Translations under genes and position numbers: made by a program
Shown here: piece by piece, positions 10,915 through 23,511 of the stretch
Position numbering within the stretch: the stretch's first letter is position 1
Layout: every line of letters starts with the position of its first letter
Notes under the pieces: model-generated
Database searches by the model: none
What the model was told of the DNA's origin: nothing
Seen by the model: only the letters and a program-made list of their open reading frames with translations
NCBI GenBank assembly: GCA_963971405.1
Contig: OZ020489.1
Span: 46,454,510-46,518,509 of the forward strand
Reading direction: 5' to 3'
Origin: Psococerastis gibbosa
Lineage: Eukaryota > Arthropoda > Insecta > Psocodea > Psocidae
DNA: 64,000 nucleotides

Positions 10915-11717
10915 ATGGGAAATTTTGGTCAAAATGATCCGATTGCCATGAATGGCACATGGTTGGAAAGAGGAGGTGATTTCGAGCCGATTCGCCCGGT
11001 TTTTACTCTGATTCGTTTGATACCGTCCGATTTGAGGGCGTTGCAAAGTCGGTTTTCAAGGTATGTTGCACACGTTAAGGGGGTGGGGTCACCGGTAGAT
11101 TTCTTTCTGATGCGGTTTTTTCGATTCCAGTTGCGGTCCTGACCAATAGTTGTCATTGATGACCATACGGATTCGATGGGGTTTGCGTTCTAGACGCATT
11201 TGAAAAACGCTCCCTATCCCTTATACATAGGATTTTTTACATGTCATACGATTTTAAGAAATTCTCTCGATGGTTAGTCGACTTTTTTCGCTCAGACGTG
11301 GGATTTTATGTGGGCTACAAGAAGAATGCGGAATCCCGCTTCTCACTGGTCAAATTCGGCAATTTTTCCCCTTTTTTGAATATCCTTGTTCCGACCCTGA
11401 CGCCACACAATGATCGATACACAATGCGCGATACCTGATCTCCCACTAGTTTTTCAAGCCGCATCTAGGTGCCAGGGTTGTACAATTTAAAGAGGCTATT
11501 TGGCAATTTTTCGTTTTTTTTTTTTTTTTTGCGCCCATTTTTTTGACTTTTTTTGGGGTCGAGATGGGTGTCGCCAGACGCGGGATTTTATCCCGAACAC
11601 GACGATACATGGTTTATGGGGTGGTTTTCCCATAGGTTGCCGGCTAGCCCGGGATCAGTGACTATTTGAAGGATTTCGGGGGCTCGGGGCCTGTGACGTC
11701 ATCGCCCATGCATTCTT
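10915..11717 (+). repeat. Satellite monomer type G (reference copy)
   Basis: Marked by ACATGTCATACG (others ACATTTCATACG) and usually AAGAAGAATG. The T-to-G change creates an ATG and a 65-codon open stretch, which I do not regard as a gene. Other G monomers start at 5409, 15616, 26615 and 39208. The last has a one-base deletion (CCGAATGAGG) and is cut by the TTAGG block. Confidence 0.83.
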
Positions 11718-12512
11718 ATGGGAAATTTTGGTCAAAATGATCCGATTGCCATGAATGGCACATGGTTGGAAAGAGGAGGTGATTTCGAGCCGATTCGCCC
11801 GGTTTTTACTCTGATTCGTTTGACACCGTCCGATTTGAGGGCGTTGCAAAGTCCGTTTTCAAGGTATGTTGCACACGTTAAGGGGGTGGGGTCACCGGTA
11901 GATTTCTTTCTGATGCGGTTTTTTCGATTCCAGTTGCGGTCCTGACCAATAGTTGTCATTGATGACCACACGGATTCGATGGGGTTTGCGTTCTAGACGC
12001 ATTTGAAAAACGCTCCCTATCCCTTATACATAGGATTTTTTACATTTCATACGATTTTAAGAAATTCTCTCGATGGTTAGTCGACTTTTTTCGCTCAGAC
12101 GTGGGATTTTATGTGGGCTACAAGAAAAATGCGGAATCCCGCTTCTCACTGGTCAAATTCGGCAATTTTTCCCCTTTTTTGAATATCCTTGTTCCGACCC
12201 TGACGCCACACAATGATCGATACACAATGCGCGATACCTGATCTCCCACTAGTTTTTCAAGCCGCATCTAGCTGCCAGGGTTATACAATTTAAAGAGGCA
12301 ATTTTTCGTTTTTTTTTTTTTTTTTGCGCCCATTTTTTTGACTTTTTTTGGGGTCGAGATTGGTGTCGCTAGACGCGGGATTTTATCCCGAACACGACGA
12401 TATATGGTTTATGGGGTGGTTTTCCCATAGGTTGCCGGCTAGCCCGGGATCAGTGACTATTTGAAGGATTTCGGGGGCTCGGGGCCTGTGACGTCATCGC
12501 CCATGCATTCTT
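11718..12512 (+). repeat. Satellite monomer type A before the large duplication
   Basis: Standard A monomer. With the following B-D-E-F-G it makes a six-monomer HOR lacking type C (11718-16419, 4702 bp). It lies just outside the 10,999-bp duplication: the equivalent monomer 10,991 bp downstream is the chimera at 22709. Confidence 0.86.
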
Positions 12513-15500
12513 ATGGGAAATTTTGGTCAAAATGATCCGATTGCCATGAATGGCACATGGTTGGAAAGAGGAGGTGATTTCGAGCCGATTCACCCGGTTT
12601 TTACTCTGATTCGTTTGATACCGTCCGATTTGAGGGCGTTGCAAAGTCGGTTTTCAAGGTATGTTGCACACGTTAAGGGTGTGGGGTCACCGGTAGATTT
12701 CTTTCTGATGCGGTTTTTTCGATTCCAGTTGCGGTCCTGACCAATAGTTGTCATTGATGACCATACGGATTCGATGGGGTTTGCGTTCTAGACGCATTTG
12801 AAAAACGCTCCCTATCCCTTATACATAGGATTTTTTACATTTCATACGATGTTAAGAAATTCTCTCGATGGTTAGTCGACTTTTTTCGCTCAGACGTGGG
12901 ATTTTATGTGGGCTACAAGAAAAATGCGGAATCCCGCTTCTCACTGGTCAAATTCGGCAATTTTTCCCCTTTTTTGAATATCCTTGTTCCGACCCTGACG
13001 CCACACAATGATCGATACACAATGCGCGATACCTGATCTCCCACTAGTTTTTCAAGCCGCATCTAGCTGCCAGGGTTATACAATTTAAAGAGGCAATTTT
13101 TCGTTTTTTTTTTTTTTTGCGCCCATTTTTTTGACTTTTTTTGGGGTCGAGATTGGTGTCGCTAGACGCGGGATTTTATCCCGAACACGACGATATATGG
13201 TTTATGGGGTGGTTTTCCCATAGGTTGCCGGCTAGCCCGGGATCAGTGACTATTTGAAGGATTTCAGGGGCTCGGGGCCTGTGACGTCATCGCCCATGCA
13301 TTCTTATGGGAAATTTTGGTCAAAATGATCCGATTGCCATGAATGGCACATGGTTGGAAAGAGGAGGTGATTTCGAGCCGATTCGCCCGGTTTTTACTCT
13401 GATTCGTTTGATACCGTCCGATTTGAGGGCGTTGCAAAGTCGGTTTTCAAGGTATGTTGCACACGTTAAGGGGGTGGGGTCACCGGTAGATTTCTTTCTG
13501 ATGCGGTTTTTTCGATTCCAGTTGCGGTCCTGACCAATAGTTGTCATTGATGACCATACGGATTCGATGGGGTTTGCGTTCTAGACGCATTTGAAAAACG
13601 CTCCCTATCCCTTATACATAGGATTTTTTACATTTCATACAATTTTAAGAAATTCTCTCGATGGTTAGTCGACTTTTTTCGCTCAGACGTGGGATTTTAT
13701 GTGGGCTACAAGAAAAATGCGGAATCCCGGTTCTCACTGGTCAAATTCGGCAATTTTTCCCGTTTTTTGAATATGCTTGTTCCGACCCTGACGCCCTGCA
13801 TTCATCGGTACACAATGCGCGGCACATGATTTCCCAGTAGTTTTTCAAGCCGCATCTACCTGCCAGGGTTATACAATTTTAAGAGGCAATTTTTCGTTTT
13901 TTTTTTTGTTTTTTTTTGCGCAAATTGTTTGACTTTTTTTGGGGTCGAGATGGGTGTCGCTAGACGCGGGATTTCATCCCGAACACGACGATATATGGTT
14001 TATGGGGTGGTTTTCCCATAGGTTGCCGGCTAGCCCGGGATCAGTGCCTATTTGAAGCATTTCGGGTGCTCGGGGCCTGTGACGTCATCGCCCATGCATT
14101 CTTATGGGAGATTTTGGTCAAAATGATCCGATGGCCATGAATGGGACATGGATGGAAAGAGGTCGGTTTTCAAGGTATGTTGCACACGTTAAGGGGGTGG
14201 GGTCACCGGTAGATTTCTTTCTGATGCGGTTTTTTCGATTCCAGTTGCGGTCCTGACCAATAGTTGTCATTGATGACCATACGGATTCGATGGGGTTTGC
14301 GTTCTAGACGCATTTGAAAAACGCTCCTATCCCTTATACATAGGATTTTTTACATTTCATACGATTTTAAGAAATTCTCTCGATGGTTAGTCGACTTTTT
14401 TCGCTCAGACGTGGGATTTTATGTGGGCTACAAGAAAAATGCGGAATCCCGGTTCTCACTGGTCAAATTCGGCAATTTTTCCCGTTTTTTTGAATATGCT
14501 TGTTCCGACCCTGACGCCCTGCATTCATCGGTACACAATGCGCGGCACATGATTTCCCAGTAGTTTTTCAAGCCGCATCTAGCTGCCAGGGTTATACAAT
14601 TTAAAGAGGCAATTTTTCGTTTTTTTTTTTTTTTGCGCCCATTTTTTTGACTTTTTTTGGGGTCGAGATTGGTGTCGCTAGACGCGGGATTTTATCCCGA
14701 ACACGACGATATATGGTTTATGGGGTGGTTTTCCCATAGGTTGCCGGCTAGCCCGGGATCAGTGACTATTTGAAGGATTTCGGGGGCTCGGAGCCTGTGA
14801 CGTCATCGCCCATGCATTCTTATGGGAAATTTTGGTCAAAATGATCCGATTGCCATGAATGGCACATGGTTGGAAAGAGGAGGTGATTTCGAGCCGATTC
14901 GCCCGGTTTTTACTCTGATTCGTTTGATACCGTCCGATTTGAGGGCGTTGCAAAGTCGGTTTTCAAGGTATGTTGCACACGTTAAGGGGGTGGGGTCACC
15001 GGTAGATTTCTTTCTGATGCGGTTTTTTCGATTCCAGTTGCGGTCCTGACCAATAGTTGTCATTGATGACCATACGGATTCGATGGGGTTTGCGTTCTAG
15101 ACGCATTTGAAAAACGCTCCCTATCCCTTATACATAGGATTTTTTACATTTCATACGATTTTAAGAAATTCTCTCGATGGTTAGTCGACTTTTTTCGCTC
15201 AGACGTGGGATTTTATGTGGGCTACAAGAAGAATGCGGAATCCCGCTTCTCACTGGTCAAATTCGGCAATTTTTCCCCTTTTTTGAATATCCTTGTTCCG
15301 ACCCTGACGCCACACAATGATCGATACACAATGCGCGATACCTGATCTCCCACTAGTTTTTCAAGCCGCATCTAGCTGCCAGGGTTATACAATTTAAAGA
15401 GGCAATTTTTCGTTTTTTTTTTTTTTTTGCGCCCATTTTTTTGACTTTTTTTGGGGTCGAGATTGGTGTCGCTAGACGCGGGATTTTATCCCGAACACGA

Positions 15501-17214
15501 CGATATATGGTTTATGGGGTGGTTTTCCCATAGGTTGCCGGCTAGCCCGGGATCAGTGACTATTTGAAGGATTTCGGGGGCTCGGGGCCTGTGACGTCAT
15601 CGCCCATGCATTCTTATGGGAAATTTTGGTCAAAATGATCCGATTGCCATGAATGGCACATGGTTGGAAAGAGGAGGTGATTTCGAGCCGATTCGCCCGG
15701 TTTTTACTCTGATTCGTTTGATACCGTCCGATTTGAGGGCGTTGCAAAGTCGGTTTTCAAGGTATGTTGCACACGTTAAGGGGGTGGGGTCACCGGTAGA
15801 TTTCTTTCTGATGCGGTTTTTTCGATTCCAGTTGCGGTCCTGACCAATAGTTGTCATTGATGACCATACGGATTCGATGGGGTTTGCGTTCTAGACGCAT
15901 TTGAAAAACGCTCCCTATCCCTTATACATAGGATTTTTTACATGTCATACGATTTTAAGAAATTCTCTCGATGGTTAGTCGACTTTTTTCGCTCAGACGT
16001 GGGATTTTATGTGGGCTACAAGAAGAATGCGGAATCCCGCTTCTCACTGGTCAAATTCGGCAATTTTTCCCCTTTTTTGAATATCCTTGTTCCGACCCTG
16101 ACGCCACACAATGATCGATACACAATGCGCGATACCTGATCTCCCACTAGTTTTTCAAGCCGCATCTAGGTGCCAGGGTTGTACAATTTAAAGTGGCTAT
16201 TTGGCAATTTTTCGTTTTTTTTTTTTTTTTTTGCGCCCATTTTTTTGACTTTTTTTGGGGTCGAGATGGGTGTCGCCAGACGCGGGATTTTATCCCGAAC
16301 ACGACGATACATGGTTTATGGGGTGGTTTTCCCATAGGTTGCCGGCTAGCCCGGGATCAGTGACTATTTGAAGGATTTCGGGGGCTCGGGGCCTGTGACG
16401 TCATCGCCCATGCATTCTTATGGGAAATTTTGGTCAAAATGATCCGATTGCCATGAATGGCACATGGTTGGAAAGAGGAGGTGATTTCGAGCCGATTCGC
16501 CCGGTTTTTACTCTGATTCGTTTGACACCGTCCGATTTGAGGGCGTTGCAAAGTCCGTTTTCAAGGTATGTTGCACACGTTAAGGGGGTGGGGTCACCGG
16601 TAGATTTCTTTCTGATGCGGTTTTTTCGATTCCAGTTGCGGTCCTGACCAATAGTTGTCATTGATGACCACACGGATTCGATGGGGTTTGCGTTCTAGAC
16701 GCATTTGAAAAACGCTCCCTATCCCTTATACATAGGATTTTTTACATTTCATACGATTTTAAGAAATTCTCTCGATGGTTAGTCGACTTTTTTCGCTCAG
16801 ACGTGGGATTTTATGTGGGCTACAAGAAAAATGCGGAATCCCGCTTCTCACTGGTCAAATTCGGCAATTTTTCCCCTTTTTTGAATATCCTTGTTCCGAC
16901 CCTGACGCCACACAATGATCGATACACAATGCGCGATACCTGATCTCCCACTAGTTTTTCAAGCCGCATCTAGCTGCCAGGGTTATACAATTTAAAGAGG
17001 CAATTTTTCGTTTTTTTTTTTTTTTTTGCGCCCATTTTTTTGACTTTTTTTGGGGTCGAGATTGGTGTCGCTAGACGCGGGATTTTATCCCGAACACGAC
17101 GATATATGGTTTATGGGGTGGTTTTCCCATAGGTTGCCGGCTAGCCCGGGATCAGTGACTATTTGAAGGATTTCGGGGGCTCGGGGCCTGTGACGTCATC
17201 GCCCATGCATTCTT

Positions 17215-18018
17215 ATGGGAAATTTTGGTCAAAATGATCCGATTGCCATGAATGGCACATGGTTGGAAAGAGGAGGTGATTTCGAGCCGATTCACCCGGT
17301 TTTTACTCTGATTCGTTTGATACCGTCCGATTTGAGGGCGTTGCAAAGTCGGTTTTCAAGGTATGTTGCACACGTTAAGGGGGTGGGGTCACCGGTAGAT
17401 TTCTTTCTGATGCGGTTTTTTCGATTCCAGTTGCGGTCCTGACCAATAGTTGTCATTGATGACCACACGGATTCGATGGGGTTTGCGTTCTAGACGCATT
17501 TGAAAAACGCTCCCTATCCCTTATACATAGGATTTTTTACATTTCATACGATTTTAAGAAATTCTCTCGATGGTTAGTCGACTTTTTTCGCTCAGACGTG
17601 GGATTTTATGTGGGCTACAAGAAAAATGCGGAATCCCGCTTCTCACTGGTCAAATTCGGCAATTTTTCCCCTTTTTTGAATATCCTTGTTCCGACCCTGA
17701 CGCCACACAATGATCGATACACAATGCGCGATACCTGATCTCCCACTAGTTTTTCAAGCCGCATCTAGGTGCCAGGGTTGTACAATTTAAAGAGGCTATT
17801 TGGCAATTTTTCGTTTTTTTTTTTTTTTTTTGCGCCCATTTTTTTGACTTTTTTTGGGGTCGAGATGGGTGTCGCCAGACGCGGGATTTTATCCCGAACA
17901 CGACGATACATGGTTTATGGGGTGGTTTTCCCATAGGTTGCCGGCTAGCCCGGGATCAGTGACTATTTGAAGGATTTCGGGGGCTCGGGGCCTGTGACGT
18001 CATCGCCCATGCATTCTT
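17215..18018 (+). repeat. Chimeric monomer B' (B 5' part, A 3' part)
   Basis: Has the B site GATTCACCCGG but then the A-like GTTAAGGGGGTGG and GACCACACGG, and an A-type region before the next monomer. The switch lies between about 80 and 170 bp after the start. A-B' (16420-18018, 1599 bp) looks like a local dimer duplication of A-B. The duplicate copy is at 28214-29017. Confidence 0.82.
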
Positions 18019-21000
18019 ATGGGAAATTTTGGTCAAAATGATCCGATTGCCATGAATGGCACATGGTTGGAAAGAGGAGGTGATTTCGAGCCGATTCGCC
18101 CGGTTTTTACTCTGATTCGTTTGACACCGTCCGATTTGAGGGCGTTGCAAAGTCCGTTTTCAAGGTATGTTGCACACGTTAAGGGGGTGGGGTCACCGGT
18201 AGATTTCTTTCTGATGCGGTTTTTTCGATTCCAGTTGCGGTCCTGACCAATAGTTGTCATTGATGACCACACGGATTCGATGGGGTTTGCGTTCTAGACG
18301 CATTTGAAAAACGCTCCCTATCCCTTATACATAGGATTTTTTACATTTCATACGATTTTAAGAAATTCTCTCGATGGTTAGTCGACTTTTTTCGCTCAGA
18401 CGTGGGATTTTATGTGGGCTACAAGAAAAATGCGGAATCCCGCTTCTCACTGGTCAAATTCGGCAATTTTTCCCCTTTTTTGAATATCCTTGTTCCGACC
18501 CTGACGCCACACAATGATCGATACACAATGCGCGATACCTGATCTCCCACTAGTTTTTCAAGCCGCATCTAGCTGCCAGGGTTATACAATTTAAAGAGGC
18601 AATTTTTCGTTTTTTTTTTTTTTTTTGCGCCCATTTTTTTGACTTTTTTTGGGGTCGAGATTGGTGTCGCTAGACGCGGGATTTTATCCCGAACACGACG
18701 ATATATGGTTTATGGGGTGGTTTTCCCATAGGTTGCCGGCTAGCCCGGGATCAGTGACTATTTGAAGGATTTCGGGGGCTCGGGGCCTGTGACGTCATCG
18801 CCCATGCATTCTTATGGGAAATTTTGGTCAAAATGATCCGATTGCCATGAATGGCACATGGTTGGAAAGAGGAGGTGATTTCGAGCCGATTCACCCGGTT
18901 TTTACTCTGATTCGTTTGATACCGTCCGATTTGAGGGCGTTGCAAAGTCGGTTTTCAAGGTATGTTGCACACGTTAAGGGTGTGGGGTCACCGGTAGATT
19001 TCTTTCTGATGCGGTTTTTTCGATTCCAGTTGCGGTCCTGACCAATAGTTGTCATTGATGACCATACGGATTCGATGGGGTTTGCGTTCTAGACGCATTT
19101 GAAAAACGCTCCCTATCCCTTATACATAGGATTTTTTACATTTCATACGATGTTAAGAAATTCTCTCGATGGTTAGTCGACTTTTTTCGCTCAGACGTGG
19201 GATTTTATGTGGGCTACAAGAAAAATGCGGAATCCCGCTTCTCACTGGTCAAATTCGGCAATTTTTCCCCTTTTTTGAATATCCTTGTTCCGACCCTGAC
19301 GCCACACAATGATCGATACACAATGCGCGATACCTGATCTCCCACTAGTTTTTCAAGCCGCATCTAGCTGCCAGGGTTATACAATTTAAAGAGGCAATTT
19401 TTCGTTTTTTTTTTTTTTTGCGCCCATTTTTTTGACTTTTTTTGGGGTCGAGATTGGTGTCGCTAGACGCGGGATTTTATCCCGAACACGACGATATATG
19501 GTTTATGGGGTGGTTTTCCCATAGGTTGCCGGCTAGCCCGGGATCAGTGACTATTTGAAGGATTTCAGGGGCTCGGGGCCTGTGACGTCATCGCCCATGC
19601 ATTCTTATGGGAAATTTTGGTCAAAATGATCCGATTGCCATGAATGGCACATGGTTGGAAAGAGGAGGTGATTTCGAGCCGATTCGCCCGGTTTTTACTC
19701 TGATTCGTTTGATACCGTCCGATTTGAGGGCGTTGCAAAGTCGGTTTTCAAGGTATGTTGCACACGTTAAGGGGGTGGGGTCACCGGTAGATTTCTTTCT
19801 GATGCGGTTTTTTCGATTCCAGTTGCGGTCCTGACCAATAGTTGTCATTGATGACCATACGGATTCGATGGGGTTTGCGTTCTAGACGCATTTGAAAAAC
19901 GCTCCCTATCCCTTATACATAGGATTTTTTACATTTCATACAATTTTAAGAAATTCTCTCGATGGTTAGTCGACTTTTTTCGCTCAGACGTGGGATTTTA
20001 TGTGGGCTACAAGAAAAATGCGGAATCCCGGTTCTCACTGGTCAAATTCGGCAATTTTTCCCGTTTTTTGAATATGCTTGTTCCGACCCTGACGCCCTGC
20101 ATTCATCGGTACACAATGCGCGGCACATGATTTCCCAGTAGTTTTTCAAGCCGCATCTACCTGCCAGGGTTATACAATTTTAAGAGGCAATTTTTCGTTT
20201 TTTTTTTTGTTTTTTTTTGCGCAAATTGTTTGACTTTTTTTGGGGTCGAGATGGGTGTCGCTAGACGCGGGATTTCATCCCGAACACGACGATATATGGT
20301 TTATGGGGTGGTTTTCCCATAGGTTGCCGGCTAGCCCGGGATCAGTGCCTATTTGAAGCATTTCGGGTGCTCGGGGCCTGTGACGTCATCGCCCATGCAT
20401 TCTTATGGGAGATTTTGGTCAAAATGATCCGATGGCCATGAATGGGACATGGATGGAAAGAGGTCGGTTTTCAAGGTATGTTGCACACGTTAAGGGGGTG
20501 GGGTCACCGGTAGATTTCTTTCTGATGCGGTTTTTTCGATTCCAGTTGCGGTCCTGACCAATAGTTGTCATTGATGACCATACGGATTCGATGGGGTTTG
20601 CGTTCTAGACGCATTTGAAAAACGCTCCTATCCCTTATACATAGGATTTTTTACATTTCATACGATTTTAAGAAATTCTCTCGATGGTTAGTCGACTTTT
20701 TTCGCTCAGACGTGGGATTTTATGTGGGCTACAAGAAAAATGCGGAATCCCGGTTCTCACTGGTCAAATTCGGCAATTTTTCCCGTTTTTTTGAATATGC
20801 TTGTTCCGACCCTGACGCCCTGCATTCATCGGTACACAATGCGCGGCACATGATTTCCCAGTAGTTTTTCAAGCCGCATCTAGCTGCCAGGGTTATACAA
20901 TTTAAAGAGGCAATTTTTCGTTTTTTTTTTTTTTTGCGCCCATTTTTTTGACTTTTTTTGGGGTCGAGATTGGTGTCGCTAGACGCGGGATTTTATCCCG

Positions 21001-21916
21001 AACACGACGATATATGGTTTATGGGGTGGTTTTCCCATAGGTTGCCGGCTAGCCCGGGATCAGTGACTATTTGAAGGATTTCGGGGGCTCGGAGCCTGTG
21101 ACGTCATCGCCCATGCATTCTTATGGGAAATTTTGGTCAAAATGATCCGATTGCCATGAATGGCACATGGTTGGAAAGAGGAGGTGATTTCGAGCCGATT
21201 CGCCCGGTTTTTACTCTGATTCGTTTGATACCGTCCGATTTGAGGGCGTTGCAAAGTCGGTTTTCAAGGTATGTTGCACACGTTAAGGGGGTGGGGTCAC
21301 CGGTAGATTTCTTTCTGATGCGGTTTTTTCGATTCCAGTTGCGGTCCTGACCAATAGTTGTCATTGATGACCATACGGATTCGATGGGGTTTGCGTTCTA
21401 GACGCATTTGAAAAACGCTCCCTATCCCTTATACATAGGATTTTTTACATTTCATACGATTTTAAGAAATTCTCTCGATGGTTAGTCGACTTTTTTCGCT
21501 CAGACGTGGGATTTTATGTGGGCTACAAGAAGAATGCGGAATCCCGCTTCTCACTGGTCAAATTCGGCAATTTTTCCCCTTTTTTGAATATCCTTGTTCC
21601 GACCCTGACGCCACACAATGATCGATACACAATGCGCGATACCTGATCTCCCACTAGTTTTTCAAGCCGCATCTAGCTGCCAGGGTTATACAATTTAAAG
21701 AGGCAATTTTTCGTTTTTTTTTTTTTTTTGCGCCCATTTTTTTGACTTTTTTTGGGGTCGAGATTGGTGTCGCTAGACGCGGGATTTTATCCCGAACACG
21801 ACGATATATGGTTTATGGGGTGGTTTTCCCATAGGTTGCCGGCTAGCCCGGGATCAGTGACTATTTGAAGGATTTCGGGGGCTCGGGGCCTGTGACGTCA
21901 TCGCCCATGCATTCTT

Positions 21917-22708
21917 ATGGGAAATTTTGGTCAAAATGATCCGATTGCCATGAATGGCACATGGTTGGAAAGAGGAGGTGATTTCGAGCCGATTCGCCCG
22001 GTTTTTACTCTGATTCGTTTGATACCGTCCGATTTGAGGGCGTTGCAAAGTCGGTTTTCAAGGTATGTTGCACACGTTAAGGGGGTGGGGTCACCGGTAG
22101 ATTTCTTTCTGATGCGGTTTTTTCGATTCCAGTTGCGGTCCTGACCAATAGTTGTCATTGATGACCATACGGATTCGATGGGGTTTGCGTTCTAGACGCA
22201 TTTGAAAAACGCTCCCTATCCCTTATACATAGGATTTTTTACATTTCATACGATGTTAAGAAATTCTCTCGATGGTTAGTCGACTTTTTTCGCTCAGACG
22301 TGGGATTTTATGTGGGCTACAAGAAAAATGCGGAATCCCGCTTCTCACTGGTCAAATTCGGCAATTTTTCCCCTTTTTTGAATATCCTTGTTCCGACCCT
22401 GACGCCACACAATGATCGATACACAATGCGCGATACCTGATCTCCCACTAGTTTTTCAAGCCGCATCTAGCTGCCAGGGTTATACAATTTAAAGAGGCAA
22501 TTTTTCGTTTTTTTTTTTTTTGCGCCCATTTTTTTGACTTTTTTTGGGGTCGAGATGGGTGTCGCCAGACGCGGGATTTTATCCCGAACACGACGATACA
22601 TGGTTTATGGGGTGGTTTTCCCATAGGTTGCCGGCTAGCCCGGGATCAGTGACTATTTGAAGGATTTCGGGGGCTCGGGGCCTGTGACGTCATCGCCCAT
22701 GCATTCTT
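21917..22708 (+). repeat. Chimeric monomer G' (G position, B/C-like 3' part)
   Basis: Occupies the G slot after F but reads ACATTTCATACGATGTTAAG and AAGAAAAATG, the B/C form, instead of the G form. The duplicate copy is at 32916-33707, which carries one extra substitution near 33104. Confidence 0.78.
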
Positions 22709-23511
22709 ATGGGAAATTTTGGTCAAAATGATCCGATTGCCATGAATGGCACATGGTTGGAAAGAGGAGGTGATTTCGAGCCGATTCGCCCGGTTTTTAC
22801 TCTGATTCGTTTGACACCGTCCGATTTGAGGGCGTTGCAAAGTCCGTTTTCAAGGTATGTTGCACACGTTAAGGGGGTGGGGTCACCGGTAGATTTCTTT
22901 CTGATGCGGTTTTTTCGATTCCAGTTGCGGTCCTGACCAATAGTTGTCATTGATGACCATACGGATTCGATGGGGTTTGCGTTCTAGACGCATTTGAAAA
23001 ACGCTCCTATCCCTTATACATAGGATTTTTTACATTTCATACGATTTTAAGAAATTCTCTCGATGGTTAGTCGACTTTTTTCGCTCAGACGTGGGATTTT
23101 ATGTGGGCTACAAGAAAAATGCGGAATCCCGCTTCTCACTGGTCAAATTCGGCAATTTTTCCCCTTTTTTGAATATCCTTGTTCCGACCCTGACGCCACA
23201 CAATGATCGATACACAATGCGCGATACCTGATCTCCCACTAGTTTTTCAAGCCGCATCTAGGTGCCAGGGTTGTACAATTTAAAGAGGCTATTTGGCAAT
23301 TTTTCGTTTTTTTTTTTTTTTTTTGCGCCCATTTTTTTGACTTTTTTTGGGGTCGAGATGGGTGTCGCCAGACGCGGGATTTTATCCCGAACACGACGAT
23401 ACATGGTTTATGGGGTGGTTTTCCCATAGGTTGCCGGCTAGCCCGGGATCAGTGACTATTTGAAGGATTTCGGGGGCTCGGGGCCTGTGACGTCATCGCC
23501 CATGCATTCTT
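22709..23511 (+). repeat. Chimeric monomer A' (A 5' part, E-like 3' part)
   Basis: Has the A sites GACACCGTCC and AAGTCCG, but then GACCATACGG and the one-base-shorter ACGCTCCTATCC otherwise seen in type E. The duplicate copy is at 33708-34510. Confidence 0.78.

Larger units (their letters stand above)
6213..11717 (+). repeat. Seven-monomer HOR copy 2 (A-B-C-D-E-F-G), 5505 bp
   Basis: Monomers start at 6213 (A), 7008 (B), 7814 (C), 8607 (D), 9405 (E), 10124 (F) and 10915 (G). This is the last copy to the right that keeps type C. The region before its A monomer has lost the CG that normally interrupts the T-rich tract, leaving 25 consecutive thymines at 6001-6025. Confidence 0.93.
12513..23511 (+). 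repeat. 14-monomer block, copy 1 of a tandem 10,999-bp duplication
   Basis: Monomer order B, D, E, F, G, A, B', A, B, D, E, F, G', A', with starts at 12513, 13306, 14104, 14822, 15616, 16420, 17215, 18019, 18814, 19607, 20405, 21123, 21917 and 22709. Every start has a counterpart exactly 10,999 bp downstream. The rare variant AAAGTGGCTATTT at 16190-16202 recurs at 27189-27201. The unit therefore contains two rearranged six- to seven-monomer HORs that were fixed together and then duplicated as one piece. Confidence 0.93.
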
